DNA of 64,000 bases from Geomonas subterranea. Its GTDB lineage: Bacteria > Desulfobacterota > Desulfuromonadia > Geobacterales > Geobacteraceae. The position numbers and the translations under genes are program-made. The notes below the pieces were generated by a model. The model was not told the origin of the DNA. It saw only the letters and a program-made list of their open reading frames with translations, and did no database searches. Positions 58,453 through 64,000 of the stretch are shown piece by piece (positions within the stretch are counted from its first letter, which is position 1; each line of letters opens with the position of its first letter). The DNA lies in assembly GCF_019063845.1 (NCBI RefSeq), contig NZ_CP077683.1, positions 4,518,501-4,582,500 of the forward strand, in the 5' to 3' direction.

Positions 58453-60669
58453 ATGACCGAACCACTGTACCTCACGCTGCTTTGGCACATGCACCAGCCC
58501 TTCTACAAGGATCCGGTCCGGGGGGAGTACCTGCTCCCCTGGGTCTACCTCCATGCGGTGAAGGACTACTACGACATGCCGGCCATCGTCGCTGAGAGCC
58601 CCGGCGCCAAGGTGGTGTTCAACCTGGTCCCCTCGCTTTTGGAGCAGATCCTCGACTACGCCTCCGGGGAGGCGGTCGACCCTTACCTGGAACTCGCGCG
58701 CAAGGCGCCGGGCGACCTGGGCCAGGAGGAGCGGCTTTTCCTGCTGGAAAACTTCTTCTCCGCCAACAAGCGGCGCATGATCGAGCCGTACCCGCGCTAC
58801 CTGGAGCTGTACCGGATGGCGGGGGACGGCGTCCCGGGGACGGCAGCGTCGCGGGCGCCCCTCTTCGCGGAGCGGGATCTGCTGGACCTGCAGGTCTGGT
58901 TCTATCTCGCCTGGACCGGCGAGGCGGCGCGCCGCCGCTTTCCGGTCTTCGGGGAGCTGATCCGCAAGGGGAAGGGGTTCGACGCGGCGGACAAGGCCTC
59001 TCTCTTCGACACCCAGCGCGAGCTGATCTCCGGGATCATCCCGCTGTACCGCAGGCTGCACCAGGAAGGGAAGGTCGAGCTCTCGGTCACCCCCTACTTC
59101 CACCCGATCCTGCCCCTTTTGTGCGACGCACGCATCGCGCGGGTGGCGCTTCCCGGCGCGAACCTCCCCAGCGTCGACATCCGCTACCCGGAGGATGCGC
59201 GGGGGCAGGTGGCCCACGGCATCGAGAGCTTCGAGAGGCTCTTCGGCTTCAGGCCGCGCGGCATCTGGCCGGCGGAAGGTTCGGTGAGCGACGAGGCGCT
59301 CGGGATCATGGCCCGGGAAGGGTTATGCTGGACCGCCTCCGACGAGCGGGTGCTGGCCCAGACCCTTCCCGGCGGCCTGGGCGCGGAGCGGGAAGCGCTC
59401 TACCACCCTTACCTGTTTCAGCAGGGGGGGGCGGAGATCGCCCTGTTCTTCAGGGACCAGGTGCTCTCGGACCAGATCGGCTTCACGTATTCCCAGTGGG
59501 AGCCGGAACGGGCCGTCGCGGACTTCATCGGGCGGGTGAAGGAGATCAGGCAGCAGAGCCGCTCTCCCCGGGTGGTCCCGGTGATCCTCGACGGGGAGAA
59601 CGCCTGGGAACACTACCAGCACAACGGGCTCCCCTTCCTCTCCAGGCTCTACGCCGCGCTGGCGCAGACCCCGGGGGTGGAGCCCGCCACCTTCTCGGAG
59701 GTGCTGGAGCGGGTCCCGGAGCGGCGGTTGCTGCGCCACGTGCACCCGGGCTCCTGGATCAACGCCGATTACGGCATATGGATCGGTCACCCCGAGGAGA
59801 ACCTCGGGTGGGAATACCTGGCCCGGACACGGGAGGCGGCGGTGCAGCGCAGTCCGGAGGTGGCGCAGCTCCTCTCCGGCGGCACAAGCAACGACGAGGC
59901 GGCCCGGCGCGCCTGCAAGGCCCTCTACGCGGCGCAGGGGAGCGACTGGTTCTGGTGGTACGGCGACGACCACTTCTCCCCCCACTCCGGAAGTTTTGAC
60001 CTGCTGTTCCGCAGCCACCTGATCAACGTCTACCGGCTGCTGGCGCTCGAGGTCCCCGGGGAGCTGCACGAGCCGATCAAGAAGCAGCGTCCCGCGGGCT
60101 TCGTCAGGGGGCCGTCGCGGCTCATCACCCCCTCCCTGAACTCCGCTGCCGACGACTACTTCGAGTGGCTCTCCGCCGGCCTCTACGACCTGACCAGGCA
60201 GGGAGCGGCGATGCACGCGGCGGACGCGGGGCTGCAGTCCTTTTTCTACGGTTATGACCTGGAATACTTCTATTTCCGGATCGACGGGGCACAGTCGCTG
60301 GAAAAGCTGCTGCAGCCGGGCGACCGCCTCTCCCTGCACCTCATGGGAGGGGGAGAATACCGCATCGAGATGCAGGCCGGAGACGGCGAGGGTGAACTGC
60401 AACTTTTGAAGGATGGGAGCTGGCAGCCTTCCGGCGGGGTGGGACGCTACTGGGTCGGCCGCAGCGCGCAGTTGCGCATCCCGCTCCCGGCCCTGCGGCT
60501 CGACGCGGGGGACCGGCTCTGCTGTTACCTTACCCACTCCCGCGGGGCCAGCCTGATCGGTCGCTGGCCGACGGAGGCGCCGCTCGCGCTGGCCTACGCG
60601 GGGCCCTGCCTGGGGATGGAGCAGGGAACGCTCAACGAGCTTTCCCCGGTCGACCCGGACCCATCTTAA
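58453..60669 (+). CDS. Glycoside hydrolase family 57 protein
   Basis: A 738-residue alpha-glucan-active enzyme. The GH57 conserved regions are visible: LLWHMHQPFYKDPVRGEYLL near residue 8; HPILPLLCD near residue 217; the nucleophile Glu in RGIWPAEGSVSDEAL near residue 268; and the acid in VPVILDGENAWEHYQHNG near residue 374. A C-terminal beta-rich region (from about 560) may bind glucan. There is no signal peptide, so it acts in the cytoplasm, on glycogen or maltodextrin. This fits its place directly upstream of glgA. Precise activity (amylase, branching or transferase) is not certain. Confidence 0.87.
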   Translation: MTEPLYLTLLWHMHQPFYKDPVRGEYLLPWVYLHAVKDYYDMPAIVAESPGAKVVFNLVPSLLEQILDYASGEAVDPYLELARKAPGDLGQEERLFLLENFFSANKRRMIEPYPRYLELYRMAGDGVPGTAASRAPLFAERDLLDLQVWFYLAWTGEAARRRFPVFGELIRKGKGFDAADKASLFDTQRELISGIIPLYRRLHQEGKVELSVTPYFHPILPLLCDARIARVALPGANLPSVDIRYPEDARGQVAHGIESFERLFGFRPRGIWPAEGSVSDEALGIMAREGLCWTASDERVLAQTLPGGLGAEREALYHPYLFQQGGAEIALFFRDQVLSDQIGFTYSQWEPERAVADFIGRVKEIRQQSRSPRVVPVILDGENAWEHYQHNGLPFLSRLYAALAQTPGVEPATFSEVLERVPERRLLRHVHPGSWINADYGIWIGHPEENLGWEYLARTREAAVQRSPEVAQLLSGGTSNDEAARRACKALYAAQGSDWFWWYGDDHFSPHSGSFDLLFRSHLINVYRLLALEVPGELHEPIKKQRPAGFVRGPSRLITPSLNSAADDYFEWLSAGLYDLTRQGAAMHAADAGLQSFFYGYDLEYFYFRIDGAQSLEKLLQPGDRLSLHLMGGGEYRIEMQAGDGEGELQLLKDGSWQPSGGVGRYWVGRSAQLRIPLPALRLDAGDRLCCYLTHSRGASLIGRWPTEAPLALAYAGPCLGMEQGTLNELSPVDPDPS

Positions 60670-60724
60670 ATTTTTCTTTTACAAAAAAACTTTACCCGGG
60701 GGCGCTCTTAATCTAGAATGTGCC

Positions 60725-60730
60725 TATAAT
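60725..60730 (+). promoter_or_regulatory. TATAAT box upstream of glgA
   Basis: A perfect TATAAT 23 bp before ATG 60753. The position 17 bp upstream reads GCGCTC, so there is no recognisable -35 box, and the call stays tentative. Confidence 0.3.
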
Positions 60731-60752
60731 TCCAGGGTGTTAGAGGTCTTAC

Positions 60753-62213
60753 ATGAAGATTTTGTTTGTTGCATCTGAGGTTACACCCTTTGCGAAGACC
60801 GGAGGCCTGGCGGACGTCGCCAGTGCGCTCCCGAAGACTCTGAAAACGCTCGGGCATGACGTCCGGATCATGATGCCCTTCTACTCGGTGGTCGAGAGGG
60901 GGGGGGTGGCGGTTCGCAAGGGGCGCAAGAGCGCCTCGGTCATGGTGGACGGCGTCGAGAAGAAAGGCTTTCTGCGCCAGGCCTCGCTCGGGGAGATCCC
61001 GGTTTACCTCATCGAGAACAAGGAATACTTCGCCCGCGAGGAGCTCTACGGCACCCCGAGCGGCGACTATCCCGACAACGCCCAGCGCTTCTCCTTCTTC
61101 TGCCGCTGCGTTTTGGAGCTCTTGAAGAAGATGGACTTCAGGCCGGACATCATCCACTGCCACGACTGGCAGACCGCGCTGATCCCGCATTACCTGAAGC
61201 ACGAGAGGAAGAACGATCCCTTCTTCACCAGGACCGGGGTCATCTTCACCATCCATAACCTGGCCTACCAGGGGCTCTTTCCCAAGGAGGAGCTCGCCAC
61301 CATGGGGCTCTCCAAGGAGTGCTTCAACATCGACGGCCTGGAATTCTACGGCAAGGTCAATCTCCTGAAGGGAGGCATCCTCTCCGCCGACCTGGTGACC
61401 ACGGTTTCCGAGGCCTACTGCCGCGAGATACAGACCCCGGAGATGGGATGCGGGTTGCATGGGGTGCTGCAGACCAGGAAGGACGACCTGGTCGGTATCC
61501 TCAACGGTCTCGACTACGAGGAGTGGAACCCGGCCATGGACCGGGAGATCATGAAGAACTACAGCCATGCCTCCCTCTCGGGGAAGATGGTCGACAAGAT
61601 CGGGCTGCAGCGGCTCGTGGGGCTCGCCAGCGCCCCGGAGATCCCGGTGTTCGGCATGGTCTCGCGCATGGTTGCCCAGAAGGGGTTCGACCTGATCGCC
61701 GAGCTCCTGCCGGTGATCGCCAAGGCCCCGATGCAGCTGGTACTGCTGGGCAACGGCGAGGAGCGCTACGTGAAGGCCTTCAACGACATCAAGGCCGCCG
61801 GAGCCCGCAACATCGCCTTCACCAGCGGCTTCGACCATTCCCTGGCGCCCAAGATCTACGCCGGCAGCGACATGTTCCTGATGCCTTCCTTCTTCGAGCC
61901 GTGCGGGCTGGGGCAGCTGATCGCCATGCGCTACGGCACGGTTCCGGTGGTGCGCAGGACCGGGGGGCTTGCCGACAGCGTCTTCGACCCGCGGGACAAC
62001 GACAAGACCCCCAACGGCTTCGTCTTCGACGAGTACAGCGCGGAGGCGCTTTGGGAGGCCATTAACCGGGCGGTGACGGCGTACCAGGACAAGGCGTTCT
62101 GGAAGAAGCTGATGCGTCGCGGCATGAGCAGCGATTATTCCTGGCAGAACTCGGTGCACAAGTATCTGGAGCTGTATCGCAAGGCGTTGCTGCGCAAGGG
62201 AGGGGAGGCGTAA
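60753..62213 (+). CDS. glgA: Glycogen synthase
   Basis: A GT5 enzyme of 486 residues that extends alpha-1,4-glucan from ADP-glucose. The donor-site motif KTGGLADVASALPKTLKTLG is near residue 15, DIIHCHDWQTALIPHYLKHE near residue 132, and the C-terminal PSFFEPCGLGQLIAMRYGTV near residue 378 contains the catalytic-type E-x7. Full length. The 83-bp gap after GH57 is AT-rich. Confidence 0.95.
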   Translation: MKILFVASEVTPFAKTGGLADVASALPKTLKTLGHDVRIMMPFYSVVERGGVAVRKGRKSASVMVDGVEKKGFLRQASLGEIPVYLIENKEYFAREELYGTPSGDYPDNAQRFSFFCRCVLELLKKMDFRPDIIHCHDWQTALIPHYLKHERKNDPFFTRTGVIFTIHNLAYQGLFPKEELATMGLSKECFNIDGLEFYGKVNLLKGGILSADLVTTVSEAYCREIQTPEMGCGLHGVLQTRKDDLVGILNGLDYEEWNPAMDREIMKNYSHASLSGKMVDKIGLQRLVGLASAPEIPVFGMVSRMVAQKGFDLIAELLPVIAKAPMQLVLLGNGEERYVKAFNDIKAAGARNIAFTSGFDHSLAPKIYAGSDMFLMPSFFEPCGLGQLIAMRYGTVPVVRRTGGLADSVFDPRDNDKTPNGFVFDEYSAEALWEAINRAVTAYQDKAFWKKLMRRGMSSDYSWQNSVHKYLELYRKALLRKGGEA

Positions 62214-62214
62214 G

Positions 62215-62382
62215 GTGGAACACGAAGATCTCGACGAACTCGCAGGTGAGATCCGGAGGCTCATCGAAAGCAACAAGGAATTTCTGAAGCGCGTCGTCGA
62301 GGAGGATTACGACGACGACGAGGAAGAGGCGGACGACGAAGAGGAGAATCCGGAGGACCCGGAGGATTTCGAGGAGTTGTAA
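62215..62382 (+). CDS. Tiny highly acidic protein
   Basis: A 55-residue frame from GTG 62215, one base after the glgA stop, with a strong GGGAGGGGAGG ribosome site. The first half is a probable amphipathic helix (LDELAGEIRRLIESNKEFLK); the second half is almost all Asp and Glu (DYDDDEEEADDEEENPEDPE). I do not know the family. The good ribosome site, clean stop and terminator 28 bp later support a real gene co-transcribed with glgA. An acidic tail could bind a basic protein or metal ions. Below the size cut of common ORF callers. Confidence 0.65.
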   Translation: MEHEDLDELAGEIRRLIESNKEFLKRVVEEDYDDDEEEADDEEENPEDPEDFEEL

Positions 62383-62410
62383 TTAGAGCCGTGCGCTGGG
62401 ACTCAACGAA

Positions 62411-62449
62411 AAAAGGCGGCGCCGAGACCTGATCTCGGCGCCGCCTTTT
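62411..62449. terminator. Bidirectional rho-independent terminator
   Basis: AAAAGGCGGCGCCGAGA, loop CCTGA, TCTCGGCGCCGCCTTTT. The 17-bp arms are perfectly complementary, with A-run and T-run on the two sides, so it can end glgA transcription from the left and the lipoprotein gene from the right. Confidence 0.92.
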
Positions 62450-62528
62450 GTTTGCGGCTCTTTCGGAAGCTGTCGTTGGTCCCCCGCCCCTTGCGGAAGG
62501 GGGTAGTGGGTGGGGGAAGCTGTCGCCG

Positions 62529-63566
62529 TTATTTCGCGGCAGGCTGCTCCGGAACGATGTCGACCGAGGTGATCGGGGCCGGGCCGGCCGGTGCAGCCGG
62601 AGCCGCCGGTGCGGCCACCTTGGGAGCCGGCGCCGGTGCCACGGCCTGCGGCGTTACGGTCGCAGGTGCGGCCGGGGCCGGGGTGGCAGGGGGCGCCGGC
62701 GGTGTGTAGTAGACCGGGGCGTTTGCCGGAGCCGGCGGCGTCTCCTTTTCCTTCTCCTTGGCACCAAAGAGCGGTTGGTAGGTCTGCATGAGCGCGAGCA
62801 TCTCGTCGAACTGCTTCACGTAGAGGGTGGAAACCTCGGGGCCGTTGGGGACGGAAGATGGTTCGCTCTTCGCGAACGCCGCGTTAACGCCGGCCACGGT
62901 CTTGAACTTCACGTCGACCTTGTCGGTGAGGTTTGCCGCCGCCTCGTCGAAGTCGGGGTACTGCAGCGAGAAGAACATAGGGTAGGACGGGGATTGGCGC
63001 CGGAAGTTCGGGTATTCCCAGATGGTGGTCCCCTCGCGGTCCAGCATCACGGCGGACATGGAGAGGTAGTTGTAGTCCGTCTCCAGGTAGGAAAACAAGT
63101 TGCTGGAATAGACCTTCGCCGGCTTGGTGAGGCCGCTCACCGTCACGAAAAGGACCGCGTCCAGACCGTTCTCGGTCATGAGCTGTTTCAGGTCGTCTTT
63201 CTTGAAGAAGTACTTGTTGTAGATGATGCCTGCGTCGTCGCGCTTTTCGCGGTTCCAGACCAGGGAGGTGAACAGCCGGTCGGGGTCCGCCGTCACGGGG
63301 CGCACTGCGTAGAAGATGCCGGTGCTCCTGATCCTAGCCACCAACTCCTTCTCGTTTTTGAAGTTGTAGCCGCGCACGATGGAGAGGATGGCCGGCTTCT
63401 CCGGGTGCTTGATGTCGCTCTCGGCGTCGGTGAAGAACGGCGCGACCCCGATGGTGCGCACCTTCTTCTCCAGGGTTTCCTGGGGGATGTTGTAGTAATT
63501 GTGGGCGCAGCCGAAAAGCGCGCTGGTGGCCAGCATGAGCAGGGCAAGTCTGAACAAGGTCCTCAT
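62529..63566 (-). CDS. Outer-surface or periplasmic lipoprotein with Ala/Pro-rich tail
   Basis: A 345-residue lipoprotein: signal peptide of 19 residues ending LFG, then Cys20 (lipobox ALFGC). The globular part (about 25-235) contains VRTIGVAPFFTDAESDIKHP and LMTENGLDAVLFVTVSGLTK, a pattern seen in proteins that recruit others to the outer membrane, but I do not recognise the family. The last 80 residues are rich in Ala and Pro (APATVTPQAVAPAPAPKVAA), likely an extended linker crossing part of the cell wall. ATG 63566, with AGGAGGCG upstream. Confidence 0.7.
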   Translation of the reverse strand: MRTLFRLALLMLATSALFGCAHNYYNIPQETLEKKVRTIGVAPFFTDAESDIKHPEKPAILSIVRGYNFKNEKELVARIRSTGIFYAVRPVTADPDRLFTSLVWNREKRDDAGIIYNKYFFKKDDLKQLMTENGLDAVLFVTVSGLTKPAKVYSSNLFSYLETDYNYLSMSAVMLDREGTTIWEYPNFRRQSPSYPMFFSLQYPDFDEAAANLTDKVDVKFKTVAGVNAAFAKSEPSSVPNGPEVSTLYVKQFDEMLALMQTYQPLFGAKEKEKETPPAPANAPVYYTPPAPPATPAPAAPATVTPQAVAPAPAPKVAAPAAPAAPAGPAPITSVDIVPEQPAAK

Positions 63567-63639
63567 CTGTTGACGCCTCCTGTAAAGGATTCTGACTCTC
63601 CGCCGTCTTATATCAGAAGCTTGGCTGGAGCGCTAGAGC

Positions 63640-64000
63640 TTATTGCTCATCTTCCAGCATGATGAAGCCCACCTGCCTGCCGGTGTCACCTTCGTCGCGG
63701 CGGTAGGAGAAGAAGAGTTCCTGGTTGCAGCTGACGCAGTGCTCGCTGACATGTATGTGGTCGGCGGGGAGACCGGCGTCGGCGAGCAACTGGCGGTTCG
63801 CCTTGCCCAGGTCGAGCATCCACTTCCCTTCCCCCTTTGCGGTCGCGCAGAGGTCCCAGGCCATGCCGGCTTGTTTGAAGGCGTCGCGCACCGGGGCGTC
63901 CACCTCGTAGCAGCAGGCCCCGATGTGGGGACCGATGGCGGCGCGGATGTCCTTCTTGGCGCAGCCGAACAGGCTCACCAGCGCCTCCACCCCCTTGGCA
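63640..64000 (-). CDS. pgeF: Peptidoglycan editing factor PgeF (partial, C-terminal part)
   Basis: Cut by the window edge; only the last ~120 residues are seen. AAIGPHIGACCYEVDAPVRD and HVSEHCVSCNQELFFSYRRD are the conserved blocks of the YfiH/DUF152 (laccase-domain) family, and GRQVGFIML closes the protein. The His and Cys residues in these blocks are metal ligands of the active site. Family members remove wrongly built muropeptides and also show purine nucleoside phosphorylase activity. The GTG at 63990 is internal, since the frame remains open to the edge. Confidence 0.88.
   Translation of the reverse strand, partial: AKGVEALVSLFGCAKKDIRAAIGPHIGACCYEVDAPVRDAFKQAGMAWDLCATAKGEGKWMLDLGKANRQLLADAGLPADHIHVSEHCVSCNQELFFSYRRDEGDTGRQVGFIMLEDEQ

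Noticed and set aside
55879-59217. 1,112-codon minus-strand frame
   Set aside because: It is antisense to the nucleotidyltransferase and GH57 genes; long shadow frames are expected in GC-rich DNA and its sequence is low-complexity with no domain.

Overview
The window looks like a chromosomal segment of a Geobacteraceae-type member of Desulfuromonadia (Geobacter, Geomonas or Citrifermentans grade). This rests on the high-GC coding sequence, the order ffh-rpsP-KH protein-rimM-trmD-RNA methyltransferase-rplS-rnhB-yraN, the YedF/DUF3343 pair, TlpA-CcdA, and the GH57/glgA group. The genus is inferred from gene content and family recognition; no search was run. I saw no tRNA, rRNA, insertion sequence, prophage or CRISPR array.

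Region 1 (about 1-27,830) is a long surface-polysaccharide locus, almost all on the + strand, with many 4-bp stop/start overlaps. Two glycosyltransferases come first, then a repeat-rich island carrying a GxxExxY gene (2,162-3,057), then a winged-helix regulator and a PseG-family hydrolase. Next is an apparently complete legionaminic-acid set: legB, legC, legG, legI, legH, ptmE, ptmF, legF and ptmA. Two acyltransferases are interleaved, followed by a candidate nonulosonate transferase, a Wzx-like flippase, further glycosyltransferases, a deacetylase, a PLP-fold enzyme, a GNAT/FemAB-like protein and a YfhO-like membrane protein. Together they would make CMP-legionaminate, build and decorate a glycan with it, and flip it across the inner membrane.

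Region 2 (27,840-30,640) holds trmN6, a remnant of a four-helix-bundle gene between inverted repeats, a DciA-like gene, and the DUF3343-yedF pair. Region 3 (30,660-36,600) is the SRP/ribosome-maturation operon. Region 4 (36,600-45,600) is housekeeping: a nitrilase-family protein beside NadE (possibly a split glutamine-dependent NAD synthetase), rsmI, a CsaA-like tRNA-binding protein, threonine aldolase, pgi, a Fis-like orphan and a polyprenyl synthase. Region 5 (45,690-53,570) has an NtrC-type regulator, TlpA and CcdA, a VOC protein, a TIG-domain protein, lptF-lptG and a Crp/Fnr regulator. Region 6 (53,740-64,000) has a GAF histidine kinase with its receiver, a nucleotidyltransferase fused to a degenerate phosphomannomutase domain, GH57, glgA, a tiny acidic protein, a lipoprotein and the C-terminal part of pgeF.

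The most unusual signal is a set of short intergenic inverted-repeat units. There are three unrelated sequence families but one architecture: two arms made of short purine-rich (or complementary) sub-repeats around a small centre. One copy encloses an intact GxxExxY nuclease-fold gene, one encloses a 28-codon relic of a four-helix-bundle (S23/IVP-like) gene, and the others are gene-less. Beside the GxxExxY gene lies a row of seven 13-bp palindromes TGTAA-N3-TTACA spaced exactly 21 bp apart within each of two clusters. I propose these as a family of small mobile or regulated units; this is inference and testable.
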